64,000 bases of DNA, taken from the NCBI RefSeq assembly GCF_037996765.1, contig NZ_JBBNAD010000005.1:466001-530000 (forward strand), written 5' to 3'. The notes below the pieces were generated by a model that made no database searches, was not told where the DNA came from, and saw only the letters and a list, made by a program, of their open reading frames with translations. Numbering within the stretch: position 1 is the first letter of the stretch; every line of letters begins with the position of its first letter. The translations under genes and the position numbers were made by a program. Shown in pieces: positions 25,578-34,441 of this stretch. This DNA comes from Bdellovibrio sp. GT3 (lineage in GTDB: Bacteria > Bdellovibrionota > Bdellovibrionia > Bdellovibrionales > Bdellovibrionaceae).

Positions 25578-26192
25578 ATGAGATTTGTAGCTTTTGACTT
25601 TGAAACAACTGGAACTGTGCCTGGCGTTGACCAAATTATTGAAATTGGAGCTGTTCGCTTCATTAATGGTGAACCAGAGGCTGTATTTGCAACACTTGTG
25701 GACCCTCTTCGTCCAATTCCTCCAGGCGCTTCAAAAGTGAATGGTATCTTTGATGATATGGTTAAAGGAAAACCAACAATTGATACATTGTTGGACTCTT
25801 TGGCTGATTTCTGCGGTGATGATATCATGGTTGCGCACAACGCTCCATTCGATGCTCAATTCCTTACTGCTGACGTTAAGAGACACGAATCCAAAGCACC
25901 ACGCGGACTTGTATTGGACTCCTTGCCAATCGCGCGCAAGGTATTCCCAGGCCTTCCAAACTACAAGTTGGGCACCTTGGTACAACACCTTAAGATTCCC
26001 ACTACAGACTTCCATAGAGCAGAAGAAGATGCGACTTACCTTGGTCATATGTTCACACAAATGCTTAAACGTATTTCCATTGGCGGCCAAGCTCCGCAAG
26101 TTGCAAACCTTGTAGCTTTGACGGGCAAACCTGAATTGCGTTTTCCGCAAATCATCCGCCAGCCAAAACAAATGGATTTCTTTGGCGTTTAG
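25578..26192 (+). CDS. DEDDh 3'-5' exonuclease (DNA polymerase III epsilon-like)
   Basis: This 204-residue protein keeps the DEDDh exonuclease residues: D7-F-E9-T in FDFETTG, D in NAPFDAQFL, and H-x5-D in HRAEEDATYL. It is a single-domain exonuclease without a clamp-binding fusion; a near-terminal QMDFF could be a weak beta-clamp motif. It may be the proofreading epsilon subunit or a related DNA/RNA exonuclease such as an RNase T-like enzyme. Divergent from the ferredoxin gene, 69 bases apart. Confidence 0.87.
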   Translation: MRFVAFDFETTGTVPGVDQIIEIGAVRFINGEPEAVFATLVDPLRPIPPGASKVNGIFDDMVKGKPTIDTLLDSLADFCGDDIMVAHNAPFDAQFLTADVKRHESKAPRGLVLDSLPIARKVFPGLPNYKLGTLVQHLKIPTTDFHRAEEDATYLGHMFTQMLKRISIGGQAPQVANLVALTGKPELRFPQIIRQPKQMDFFGV

Positions 26193-26215
26193 TTTTCAGA
26201 ATTAGTAATGAAATT

Positions 26216-26246
26216 AAAAAGGCCGTGGTAACACGGCCTTTTTTTT
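26216..26246. terminator. Bidirectional terminator between exonuclease and nadE
   Basis: A perfect stem GGCCGTG/CACGGCC with loop GTAA is preceded by AAAAA and followed by eight T. The T run reaches into the stop codon of nadE. Confidence 0.92.
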
Positions 26247-27858
26247 ATGCTTTGTGTGCGATTGGATAACGTCTTCCCCGGCCGAAAGCATGCGGGGAAA
26301 CCTTCAGAATCGGAGCTGCTTGCCAGCGTTTGAATTCCGTTCTCATCAATACTGGAAGCAACCATTTATCCGAAGATGTCTTCGGCTCTTTTGCCTGCTC
26401 AACCAATGAGACAACAGACTTATCCAACTCATCGTATGGTGGTAGCGAATCCTGATCTTTTTGATTCGGTCTAAGTTCCGCAGAAGGGGCACGCGTGATG
26501 ATCGTTTCCGGAATCACCTCACCTTGCTTGTTGTAGTGGCGCGCAAGTTCGTACACCTGCTTTTTAGTCAGATCACCCAGCGGAGCAATACCGCCGCACA
26601 TGTCTCCGTATAAAGTCGAATAGCCGGAAGCATATTCGCTTTTATTTCCTGTAGTCAGCAGCAAGCTGTTATTCTGATTGGAATAAGCCATAAGTGTTAA
26701 ACCGCGCAGACGTGCCTGCAGGTTTTCATTCACAACACTGAAGCCTTCTAGCGCAATTCCCTTTTCCAACTGCTCTACAATCGCCTCATACATCGGAGCA
26801 ATCTCAACAACTTTGAAATCAACCCCAAGGTTCTTGGCAAGGTCCCGCGCCAGATCCAGGCTCATTTTCGCATTATACGGGCCAGGCAAAGCCAGTGTCG
26901 TCACGTTTGCAGGTCCCATGGCATCAACTGCCAGCGCCGCTGCAACCGCAGAGTCAATACCACCACTGGAACCCAGATGTACCCGCTTCATTCCCGTTTT
27001 TGCGCAGAAATCACGAATGCCCAAAACCAAAGCGCGTCTTAGTTCTTCAGTGGAAGTTAGTTTGGCGTTTTTGTTCCAGACTTCCTTGGTATCAAGATCA
27101 AGGACATTTAAATCCTCTTCAAAAGCCTGACAAGTCATCAGCTTCTTGCCTTTTTTATCAAGCACGAAGCTTGCGCCATCAAATATGATCTCATCCTGTG
27201 CGCCGACCATATTTGCGTACATGATGGGTGCATTGAAGTATTCAGCAGTTTTTCTGGTCACGTATTCACGCTGTTTCATTTTATCAACGAAGTAAGGTGA
27301 GGCGCTTAGATTCACCACCAGATCAATTTTTTGCTTTTTTACTTTTGCCAGAGGATTGATTCTATACGGCGACTTGCCCTTGGCATCCGGCCACGCCCAG
27401 ATATCTTCACAAATCGTCAGAAAGAACTTCTTACCCTTCCAGGTAAAGTAATTCTTACTAAAATCACCTGGTTCAATAAAACGAGCCTCGTCAAACACGT
27501 CGCCCGTTGGCAACAACTGCTTGTGAAAGAATCGCGGTTTCTGACCTTTAACCGCAAACACTGCTGAGTTGAAGTAAGGGCGCCCTTTTTTATCGGGATT
27601 ACGTGTAATCATACCGAAGATAACGGCAATGCCTTTGGGAATCTTCTTTAAAAGATCCTTCATCTCGGCTTCCTGCTTTTTAACTATTTGCTCGCGCTCT
27701 AAAAGATCAAAGGGATGATATCCAAACAACGAGCACTCAGGAAACACCACCAAGTCGCATTTGCGTTGCTGCGCTTGGTGAACATAATCCAGAATTTTTT
27801 CTTTGTTGGATTTAAAATCGGCCAGAGTGGGATTGATTTGTGCCAGAGCAATTCTCAT
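26245..27858 (-). CDS. nadE: Glutamine-dependent NAD+ synthetase
   Basis: This 537-residue protein fuses an N-terminal nitrilase-type glutaminase domain (about 1-250; Glu in FPECSLFGYHP, nucleophile Cys in LTICEDIWAWP) to a C-terminal NAD synthetase domain. The latter has the ATP-binding loop LGSSGGIDSAVAA and SLLLTTGNKSEYASGY. It makes NAD from deamido-NAD with glutamine ammonia in the cytoplasm. The length suits this fused class. It starts with ATG at 27858. Confidence 0.96.
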   Translation of the reverse strand: MRIALAQINPTLADFKSNKEKILDYVHQAQQRKCDLVVFPECSLFGYHPFDLLEREQIVKKQEAEMKDLLKKIPKGIAVIFGMITRNPDKKGRPYFNSAVFAVKGQKPRFFHKQLLPTGDVFDEARFIEPGDFSKNYFTWKGKKFFLTICEDIWAWPDAKGKSPYRINPLAKVKKQKIDLVVNLSASPYFVDKMKQREYVTRKTAEYFNAPIMYANMVGAQDEIIFDGASFVLDKKGKKLMTCQAFEEDLNVLDLDTKEVWNKNAKLTSTEELRRALVLGIRDFCAKTGMKRVHLGSSGGIDSAVAAALAVDAMGPANVTTLALPGPYNAKMSLDLARDLAKNLGVDFKVVEIAPMYEAIVEQLEKGIALEGFSVVNENLQARLRGLTLMAYSNQNNSLLLTTGNKSEYASGYSTLYGDMCGGIAPLGDLTKKQVYELARHYNKQGEVIPETIITRAPSAELRPNQKDQDSLPPYDELDKSVVSLVEQAKEPKTSSDKWLLPVLMRTEFKRWQAAPILKVSPHAFGRGRRYPIAHKA

Positions 27859-27900
27859 GGCCTCAATATACGCTGACCTATTGGACTTTCAAGTCGGGTT

Positions 27901-28266
27901 TTATGTGTCGATGACTGTACGTCCCGAAAAACCGTCGTGATAACCATGAAAATGATTCACTTCAGTCTCAGGAAACTTCCAGCAGAAATAGCCTTCTCCG
28001 CTGTTAAAATCAGCCATCCAAAGGCCTTTAGGCTCTGCGCCCAGCTTCTCGATTTTTGCCTGCCAACGATCAATGATAACGTTTATTTGCTCTTCAATAG
28101 ATACCACTGAAGGGTGGGTTTTATCGGAATAGGCCTCAATGCGGTTAACATGAAGTTTGACCTCACGATTTGCCTCATCAGTTAACCGATAGACTATCGG
28201 CAACAACTGTCGCGCTTCACTAATTGTGAAGAATTTTTTGCGATTGATTTCAATCACATTTTCCAA
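27901..28266 (-). CDS. DUF2203 family protein
   Basis: This 121-residue cytoplasmic protein has features of DUF2203: N-terminal FFTISEARQLLPIV, a helical middle, and the C-terminal GLWMADFNSGEGYFCWKFPETEVNHFHGYHDGF region rich in Trp, His and Phe. The function of the family is unknown. The likely start is TTG at 28266, with GAGGGGG 7 bases upstream; a GTG three codons later is possible. Upstream of nadE's promoter region, same strand. Confidence 0.75.
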   Translation of the reverse strand: MENVIEINRKKFFTISEARQLLPIVYRLTDEANREVKLHVNRIEAYSDKTHPSVVSIEEQINVIIDRWQAKIEKLGAEPKGLWMADFNSGEGYFCWKFPETEVNHFHGYHDGFSGRTVIDT

Positions 28267-28389
28267 AAATGGCCCCCTCGAAACAAGCGAGTGCCTTGTA
28301 TGCTTGAAAGCTCTGATTGGATCAAGAAATTCCGTTCGGTGACAGACAACTTAAGATTATGCGTGGAAAATTTCTAAACGCGATGCAGA

Positions 28390-29250
28390 CTATTTTTCAC
28401 CACTCTTGGAAAATTGCAGTGCCTGACCACCGAGGAAAATCACGAGTGCAATAATGAGGGCGGCAATGAACAACCAACGTATAAAATTTCCAAAAGTAAC
28501 GGCTTCTTCCTCTTTCGGAATATCGATTTTTGGTTCAGGTTTTTTGACAGCAATTTTCTTTTTCGGCTGAGCAAATCCATCGCTTTGAACAGAGGTTGTC
28601 TTCGACCCCGCATTGGCTTTTTTCTCGAGCTTTTTTCTTTCGTCATCAGTAAGGCCTGTAATTGGTACAGAAGCTACCCGTCTGCCAACCTGAACTGAGT
28701 ATCCACCATTATTTGATTGAAAGTATCCGCCGGCACCGCCGCCTTCGAGCGCAATCTCCACAACTTTTCCGCTTTGTTGGCCGGAACCATCAATACCCGA
28801 ACTCGGTGTGCGGGATCGACTTATGTAATTACTTCCACGATTGCGTGACTGTGCGCCCGCATAGGTGCTGCCACCGCCACTGCTGCTGGAGGATGAGGAA
28901 CTTGATTTTGATTTCGCTGCATCCTTGGATGACGAATCACTGTTGCTGGAGTTTGAATTTGCCGAGGACGGATTATTTTTGAATTCACCAGACACATTCT
29001 GGAAGCTGAATTTGCATTCCATATCGCTGTCTTGCCCCAGCTTCGGCAATTCGCCGGTTTCCAGAAGGCAGGCCAGATAGTCACCTGTAAATGACTGAAC
29101 AAATGCCTGAAATGGCTTAAAAATCTGAGAGATCAACATCAAAATAAGAGACACCGTAATGACTAATATCAAAACGTACTCAATCACAGCCTGACCGCGA
29201 TTGCTTTTTAGTCCAGCTGAATATTTAGATCTCTTCACTCGCTTGGGCAT
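28390..29250 (-). CDS. TadE/pilin-like N-terminus with Ser-rich linker and C-terminal span
   Basis: This 286-residue protein begins with a basic stretch, then RGQAVIEYVLILVITVSLI (residues 18-36), the pilin-like or TadE-like segment: Gly before the cut, Glu at +5, then a hydrophobic helix. A short globular part has two Cys (LACLLE, MECKF). A Ser/Gly-rich low-complexity linker (about 95-145) follows, then a KKPEPK-rich stretch and a second transmembrane segment near the end (IRWLFIAALIIALVIFLGG). The two-anchor layout is unusual for a pilin. No ribosome-binding site is seen. It diverges from the TPR gene only 19 bases away. Confidence 0.65.
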   Translation of the reverse strand: MPKRVKRSKYSAGLKSNRGQAVIEYVLILVITVSLILMLISQIFKPFQAFVQSFTGDYLACLLETGELPKLGQDSDMECKFSFQNVSGEFKNNPSSANSNSSNSDSSSKDAAKSKSSSSSSSSSGGGSTYAGAQSRNRGSNYISRSRTPSSGIDGSGQQSGKVVEIALEGGGAGGYFQSNNGGYSVQVGRRVASVPITGLTDDERKKLEKKANAGSKTTSVQSDGFAQPKKKIAVKKPEPKIDIPKEEEAVTFGNFIRWLFIAALIIALVIFLGGQALQFSKSGEK

Positions 29251-29256
29251 TTAAGT

Positions 29257-29262
29257 CATAAT
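29257..29262 (+). promoter_or_regulatory. Possible -10 box of a leaderless transcript
   Basis: CATAAT (five of six matches to TATAAT) lies 7 bases before the ATG of the TPR gene at 29270. Transcription would start at or near that ATG. No Shine-Dalgarno precedes the ATG and no convincing -35 box is present. Confidence 0.35.
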
Positions 29263-29269
29263 ACAACAT

Positions 29270-30346
29270 ATGAAAAGCAGACTGAATTTCAAACACTTGC
29301 TCGTGGTAATCATCTTGCCTTTTGTCTCACTATCGACCATTGCCGGAACGCCGGAGGCCCCTGCAACCCAGACCTCGGGGCAGGAGAAGGTCGAACAGCT
29401 TAAAGCTGAAATTCGCAAGCAACCTCAAAACACCAAATTGGTGGTCAAGTTGGCCGAGGAGTTTTACGCCCAAAAGGACTATCAGAAGGTCACTTTGCTG
29501 CTGTGGAAGAATATCGACAAGATTGATCGCAACGCTATTTTGCTTTTAGCCCGGGCTCACGAGGCCCGCGGTGAAACTGGGGATATGATTCGCGCATTGA
29601 ACAACCTGGTCAGCAAGGACGAAAAGGACGCCGAAGCCTATTCCCTGCTGGGCAACGCCTATACAATGCAAAAGAAACCCAAAGAGGCGCTTGAAAACTA
29701 CAAGCTGGCTATCGAGGCGAATCCAAAGCTTGAGCCACCTTACCGGGCGCTTTTGAAAATGTACGAAGACCGTACTCCACCAAATTACTATGAGATGCGT
29801 ATTCTTGCGCAGGATATGATCGACAATATTGGCAAGCGCGCGGACTTTCTGGAAATCCTTTGCGACGTTAACACCAAGGACAGCACTTACGATGCAGGAG
29901 TCACCAGCTGCAAAGAAACCATTCAGGCCGACTCCAAACGCGCCAGTGCCTATGTGAATCTGGGGTTGAATATGAAGGGCATGGGGGACGACGACAAGGC
30001 AAAGACCACGCTCAAAAAGGCTGCAACGGACTTTCCAAAATCTGAATTCGCACAATACACCTATGGTCGCCTTCTGGAAGACGATAAGAGCTCCATAGAG
30101 GCGATGAAATACTACAAGGTGGGCACTGAGGCGGATCCGAAGTCGGCTCGCTCCTGGCTAGGTCTGGCGACGACATCCTTTGAGATCAAGAAATACGAAG
30201 TGGCTTTCATTGCCTATAAGAACGCCTGCAAGTACGACAAAAAAAATGCCGTGGCATTTAGAAGGGCCACGACAGTTTTAAGAAACTCCAGAAATTCAGA
30301 ATGGACGGGAAAATTCGAGAGTGCCTCTGAGAACTGCACGTTCTAA
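29270..30346 (+). CDS. Exported TPR-repeat protein
   Basis: This 358-residue protein has a signal peptide (..ILPFVSLSTIAG) and then six or more TPR-like helix pairs (AILLLARAHEARGETGDM.., AYSLLGNAYTMQKKPKEALENY.., ASAYVNLGLNMKGMGDDDKA..). Three cysteines occur in the second half and at the end. TPR arrays bind protein partners, so it is likely a periplasmic scaffold; the partner is unknown. It starts 19 bases from the divergent TadE-like gene and ends at a strong terminator. Confidence 0.8.
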   Translation: MKSRLNFKHLLVVIILPFVSLSTIAGTPEAPATQTSGQEKVEQLKAEIRKQPQNTKLVVKLAEEFYAQKDYQKVTLLLWKNIDKIDRNAILLLARAHEARGETGDMIRALNNLVSKDEKDAEAYSLLGNAYTMQKKPKEALENYKLAIEANPKLEPPYRALLKMYEDRTPPNYYEMRILAQDMIDNIGKRADFLEILCDVNTKDSTYDAGVTSCKETIQADSKRASAYVNLGLNMKGMGDDDKAKTTLKKAATDFPKSEFAQYTYGRLLEDDKSSIEAMKYYKVGTEADPKSARSWLGLATTSFEIKKYEVAFIAYKNACKYDKKNAVAFRRATTVLRNSRNSEWTGKFESASENCTF

Positions 30347-30348
30347 CG

Positions 30349-30376
30349 AAAAAAGGCTCCCTAAGGGAGCCTTTTT
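30349..30376. terminator. Bidirectional terminator between TPR gene and rimO
   Basis: The stem GGCTCCC/GGGAGCC with loop TAA is flanked by six A and five T. It differs from the hairpin at 2381-2406 by one loop base. Confidence 0.92.
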
Positions 30377-30381
30377 AATTT

Positions 30382-31755
30382 CTAGTTTTCAGTAACAATC
30401 TCACCGATCAAATCGTATTCCATAGAGTCAGTTACATGCACTTTAACCATGTCGCCGACTTTAGCTTCACCGTCGTTGATCAAAACGACGCCGTCGATGT
30501 CTGGAGCTTGACCCCAGAAGCGGCCTTGCAATAGCAAGTCTGTCTCTTCAGAGAAACCTTCAACGATGACGTCGATTGTTTTACCGACGAAATCACGGTG
30601 CTTGTTGCGGGAAATGTTTTGTTGCACTTCCATCAAAGCATCATGACGGTAGTCTTTTGTTTCATCATCAACCTGGTTATCCATGCGGCCACCAGGAGTG
30701 TTTTCCTCAGGAGAGTACTTAAAGCAACCAACGCGGTCGAACTGCTGTGCTGCCACGAACTGCAACAACTCTTCAAATTGCTCTTCAGTTTCACCTGGGA
30801 AACCCACGATGAACTGAGTGCGGATTACTGCCTCTGGTAAATGTTCACGGATGTTCATCAATGCTGTTTCAATTTCATCACGAGTCATTTTACGATTCAT
30901 GCTCTTAAGAACTGCATCATTCACGTGTTGAAGTGGCATATCGAAATAACGAACAATTTTTTTGCTGTTCTTGATAACTTGAACCATTTCCTGAGTGATG
31001 CCATCTGGATACAAGTACATCAAGCGGATCCATTGAAGGCCCTCAACTTGATCAAGAGCTTTCAACAACTCAACCGGACTTTCCTTGCGAGTTGGATCTT
31101 TACGACGAATATCAAAACCATAGTCAGTGAAGTCGTGGCTGATAATAATAAGTTCTTTAACGCCACCAGCAACCAAAAGTTTGGCTTCAGCAACGATCGC
31201 ATCGATAGAGCGGGATTGAAGGTTACCACGGATCAACGGGATCGCGCAGAAAGCACAACGCTTCATGCAACCTTCAGAAATTTTCAAATACGCACGGTGA
31301 CCCGGCTGGGAATTCACACGCGGAGTCGCTTCTTCCTGAAGATAAGTCGGAAGATTAAAGAATGTTCTTTGCTTCTCGCCTGCTTCAGAGTTTTTCAGGA
31401 TTTTTGAAATGTTTTGGAATTCACCAGAACCAACAAACAAATCCGCCTCTGGCAAACCTTCAACCAGGTCGTCCTTATAACGTTGAGTTAAGCAACCCGC
31501 GACAACAACCTTTTTGATTTTGCCTTCTTGCTTAAGATCACTCATGTCCAAAATGCGTTGGATGGATTCTTTTTTAGAATCCTCGATGAAGCCACAAGTG
31601 TTCACGATAACTGTGTCAGCTTGATCAGCCTCACCCACAACTTCGAAACCATCCTTCATCAGAGTCCCGGCCATGATCTCACTGTCGACCAGGTTCTTTG
31701 GGCAACCCAAACTGATAAAATGAACTTTTTTGTTTTGAACTACTTCTTGTTTCAT
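30382..31755 (-). CDS. rimO: Ribosomal protein S12 methylthiotransferase
   Basis: This 457-residue protein has the N-terminal UPF0004 domain with cluster cysteines (SLGCPKNLVDSE, NTCGFIEDSKKES, GCLTQRY). The radical-SAM motif is EGCMKRCAFCAIP (C-x3-C-x2-C), and a C-terminal TRAM domain follows. The LGCPKNLVDSE start marks RimO rather than MiaB. It adds methylthio to Asp of ribosomal protein S12. It overlaps the end of lolA by four bases. Confidence 0.97.
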   Translation of the reverse strand: MKQEVVQNKKVHFISLGCPKNLVDSEIMAGTLMKDGFEVVGEADQADTVIVNTCGFIEDSKKESIQRILDMSDLKQEGKIKKVVVAGCLTQRYKDDLVEGLPEADLFVGSGEFQNISKILKNSEAGEKQRTFFNLPTYLQEEATPRVNSQPGHRAYLKISEGCMKRCAFCAIPLIRGNLQSRSIDAIVAEAKLLVAGGVKELIIISHDFTDYGFDIRRKDPTRKESPVELLKALDQVEGLQWIRLMYLYPDGITQEMVQVIKNSKKIVRYFDMPLQHVNDAVLKSMNRKMTRDEIETALMNIREHLPEAVIRTQFIVGFPGETEEQFEELLQFVAAQQFDRVGCFKYSPEENTPGGRMDNQVDDETKDYRHDALMEVQQNISRNKHRDFVGKTIDVIVEGFSEETDLLLQGRFWGQAPDIDGVVLINDGEAKVGDMVKVHVTDSMEYDLIGEIVTEN

Positions 31756-32402
31756 AGGTCTGTCACCGGCACGCCTTTAGGTGGTTCGTACTTAAATAAA
31801 CTTTTTTTAACGTTGTTCTTAAACTTCACATCAGAAAACTTCATAGTCGTGATGTTCTGAACATCATCCTTGTATGAAATTTGCTCAACGATTGTTTTTT
31901 TGGTGTTCACGACAAATTTGATGTCCTTGATCACCAGGTCTTCTTTGATCGGTGCAACAGAAAGAGTGGACTTGTCGCCATCTGTTTCTTCTTTTGTCAC
32001 CTTGAAGTTGCCCTGCAAATCACCACCCAACAAAGTTGCGATGATGGTTTGAGATTTATTTTTCTTATTCACTTTGCCGCGACCAATTTGTGGATCGCCG
32101 CCAAATTCTTTTGGTGGATATTGAACACTCCAGATTGTGGTGCCATCAAATACCAAAAGACTTTTCTCAGGAGTCGTATTTTCCCAACGAAATTTACCGC
32201 TGGAAATCGCAATAGTGCCTTCGTACTTGTTCTCACGCCCCTGCAACGCCAGCTTATCAATCTTTTCCACATTCATTTCCACAAGTTTTGCAGAACGATA
32301 CTTCTGGGAAATTTTCTTTAAAGTGGTATTGGATTTTTCAGCTGCAAATGCATTCAGGGATAGTCCGAGAGATAAAATTAAAGCGCTGATTTGTTTAAGC
32401 AT
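31752..32402 (-). CDS. lolA: Outer-membrane lipoprotein carrier LolA-like protein
   Basis: From ATG 32402 the product has 216 residues; earlier in-frame codons would put 64 unrelated residues before a clear signal peptide (MLKQISALILSLGLSLNAFA). The mature protein shows the LolA pattern: YEGTIAISSGKFRWENTTPEKSLLVFDGTTIWSVQYPP, then a C-terminal beta region. LolA carries lipoproteins across the periplasm from LolCDE to the outer membrane, consistent with the many lipoproteins in this window. It overlaps rimO by four bases. Confidence 0.9.
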   Translation of the reverse strand: MLKQISALILSLGLSLNAFAAEKSNTTLKKISQKYRSAKLVEMNVEKIDKLALQGRENKYEGTIAISSGKFRWENTTPEKSLLVFDGTTIWSVQYPPKEFGGDPQIGRGKVNKKNKSQTIIATLLGGDLQGNFKVTKEETDGDKSTLSVAPIKEDLVIKDIKFVVNTKKTIVEQISYKDDVQNITTMKFSDVKFKNNVKKSLFKYEPPKGVPVTDL

Positions 32403-32424
32403 TCGGGCGTTATAGCAGATCGGG

Positions 32425-33087
32425 TCAGTCTCCGCAAGTAAGCGTCCGATGAGCCAGGGTCCAAGCCTCAAAATGAGGGGGCCTCCCAAGTGCCTCGTAC
32501 GCGGCAAGCACTGTGGAGCCCGTGGTAACGATATCATCGGCAAAGACCCATAGGGCCTCTGACCAATTCTCAGACACCAATGAAGAATTTTCATCTAGCT
32601 CCAGCTCCACCTGCACCCTTCGCTCCCGACTGGCACCCCTCTGACTGAGATTCGCCTTTTTATTCAAGCAAGGGTAAAGCTCTGCACCCAAAGCCTCACT
32701 CAGGGCCTCGGCCCATTGATAGGCGTGATCTTTCCCCCGGCTCGGATTAGAAGACGGTGCTGGAATCACGATTATTCGTCTGTCTGGCAGTCCCCGTTGA
32801 ATTCTTCGAATCAGAAACTTTCCGGCCCAATGATTCCAATCCGAATTTTGCTGTGTTCCCTTTAAACCCACCAGCTGGGCCGAAAGTAAATCACTGGTTC
32901 CCGGAGTCCATTTGAACAAAGAGTACGCTTCAAAAACTCCCCAATCCAGCGACTCCAATTGAGGCTTCAGATAAGAATTTACGGTGATCCGACAGGGCGG
33001 ACAAAGCAGTCCATCTGACTTGTTAAAAGAGCCGCAATGCAGACAAGGAGTTAGGCATCTGTTCAATAGAGTTCTCAGTGAGTTCAT
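32425..33087 (-). CDS. comF: ComF-family phosphoribosyltransferase-like protein
   Basis: The product from ATG 33087 is 220 residues; a TTG ten codons earlier is an alternative. It has the N-terminal Cys4 zinc-ribbon (CLTPCLHCG and LLCPPC) and the C-terminal phosphoribosyltransferase-like domain with the PRPP loop VFADDIVTTGST. ComF in other bacteria is linked to DNA uptake and acts with ComFA/PriA. Here it lies alone, 22 bases upstream of lolA on the same strand. Confidence 0.88.
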   Translation of the reverse strand: MNSLRTLLNRCLTPCLHCGSFNKSDGLLCPPCRITVNSYLKPQLESLDWGVFEAYSLFKWTPGTSDLLSAQLVGLKGTQQNSDWNHWAGKFLIRRIQRGLPDRRIIVIPAPSSNPSRGKDHAYQWAEALSEALGAELYPCLNKKANLSQRGASRERRVQVELELDENSSLVSENWSEALWVFADDIVTTGSTVLAAYEALGRPPHFEAWTLAHRTLTCGD

Positions 33088-33130
33088 AGTTGCTCTGCAT
33101 AGCAACTTATCGACCAATACAGCCTTTCAT

Positions 33131-33159
33131 TTGACAAGATTTGGTGTCCGACCTAAAAA
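33131..33159 (+). promoter_or_regulatory. Putative sigma-70 promoter of the protein-glutaminase-like gene
   Basis: A perfect -35 TTGACA (33131-33136) is followed after 17 bases by TAAAAA (33154-33159). The ATG is at 33180 with AGGTGGGG between, so the leader would be about 13 bases. Confidence 0.5.
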
Positions 33160-33179
33160 CTTAACAGGTGGGGAATGTC

Positions 33180-33956
33180 ATGCGGCATTTAGGAATTATC
33201 GTCTTTTTGATTAGTACAGTTGGCTCAACAGCATTTGCTGGTTTATCAGCTTCACGCCTTGCAAACGAGTCCTATCAGTCTGCCAAGATTCGCAGCCGAA
33301 TTGGTACTTTTGCTCTTGCTGATCAGGATTTTTTCTCCTCTTCAAACTCACCGGAATCTTTATCAAAACCCCTATCCCAATTGGATATTTCCAAGATTCC
33401 CGATGTTGGTTCCTACGAAGACTTGCTGGCGAACTTTAAGTTTATTCGTGATTCATATTTTATGAAGGACGGACAAACTCCCCGCCGCCTGACATGGCTT
33501 TATCCTGACGACGGTTGCTACGCACGCGCGGAACTGGCGGCAGAAAAACTGATTGAAATCAAAAAATCCACACCCAAGAAGGTTTTCGCCTTTGGATCTT
33601 TACTGGCTCAGACGAAAAACTCACCCTATGGTCACGTGGAGTGGTGGTACCATGTTGCTGTCGTTTACCGCGTACAAGGAACCGCTTACGTTCTGGATCC
33701 CGCATTGAATCCACAGCAGCCCATGACTTTAAAACAATGGGACGTCGCCATCGGTGGTCGCAACACCAACATCAACTACTCGATTTGTTCCAAGGATACG
33801 TTTGATCCGGACGATATCTGCACGAATCCAAATCCCGTGAATGAGGATTTCGCAGCAAAAGAGCAAAGCTACTTTTTTCCTGATGAATGGAATCGTCTGC
33901 TGGAATTAGGGCGCAATCCAGAGCAGGAACTCGGAAATCGGCCGCCTTGGCTTTAG
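33180..33956 (+). CDS. Secreted protein-glutaminase-like (Cys-His-Asp) enzyme
   Basis: From ATG 33180 (AGGTGGGG six bases upstream) the product has 258 residues and a signal peptide (..GSTAFAG). The catalytic layout is that of bacterial protein-glutaminases of the transglutaminase-like fold: C113 in DDGCYARAELA, H158 in WWYHVAVVY and D173 in YVLDPALNPQQP, with a Trp 14 residues after. These enzymes deamidate protein glutamine side chains. The region before C113 may be a propeptide. Assignment is by motif spacing only. A role on prey proteins or peptides is inference. Confidence 0.7.
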   Translation: MRHLGIIVFLISTVGSTAFAGLSASRLANESYQSAKIRSRIGTFALADQDFFSSSNSPESLSKPLSQLDISKIPDVGSYEDLLANFKFIRDSYFMKDGQTPRRLTWLYPDDGCYARAELAAEKLIEIKKSTPKKVFAFGSLLAQTKNSPYGHVEWWYHVAVVYRVQGTAYVLDPALNPQQPMTLKQWDVAIGGRNTNINYSICSKDTFDPDDICTNPNPVNEDFAAKEQSYFFPDEWNRLLELGRNPEQELGNRPPWL

Positions 33957-33968
33957 GGAACTGTTACC

Positions 33969-34439
33969 TCAGATATTGTGGTAAGGGATTTTCTTGATGA
34001 TGGTGAAGGCTCGGTAAATCTGCTCAAGACTCATAGCTTGAGCCATAAGGTGATTCATCACCATCGGCGACAAAGCCACTTTCAAGTCCGCACGTTTACG
34101 AACGTCTTCATTCACTCCAAAAGCACCACCGATAATAAAAATCGCGCGCTTCTTTGAGCTCCCCAGGATATTTTCAACTTTTTTAGAGAATTGTATCGAG
34201 TCGAAAACGGAACCGCGCTCATCAAAGAGCACGACGTAATCATCTGAATTGATATTTTTTAAAATAAGTTCGGATTCTTCATTTCGCTTAAAGTCTGCGT
34301 CTTCACGAGCAGACTTTTTAGCTTTAAGACTTTGAATTTCAAATGGCATGAAAAACGAAATCTTCTTTTTGTACAACTCGCTGACCTCGTCGGCCCACGC
34401 CTCTTTGGCGGTTGCGAGGTTGTACAAAATGAATTTCAT
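33969..34439 (-). CDS. rlmH: 23S rRNA pseudouridine-1915 N3-methyltransferase
   Basis: This 156-residue SPOUT methyltransferase has the RlmH blocks VVLFDERGSVFDS, FIIGGAFGV and a C-terminal HLMAQAMSLEQIYRAFTII ending in PYHN. It methylates pseudouridine 1915 in helix 69 of 23S rRNA on assembled ribosomes. It lies two bases after the nadD-rsfS fusion gene, as rlmH often follows rsfS. Confidence 0.95.
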   Translation of the reverse strand: MKFILYNLATAKEAWADEVSELYKKKISFFMPFEIQSLKAKKSAREDADFKRNEESELILKNINSDDYVVLFDERGSVFDSIQFSKKVENILGSSKKRAIFIIGGAFGVNEDVRKRADLKVALSPMVMNHLMAQAMSLEQIYRAFTIIKKIPYHNI

Positions 34440-34441
34440 TA

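Noticed and set aside
32403-32594. 64-residue N-terminal extension of LolA
   Set aside because: It would precede a complete signal peptide and overlaps the comF gene.
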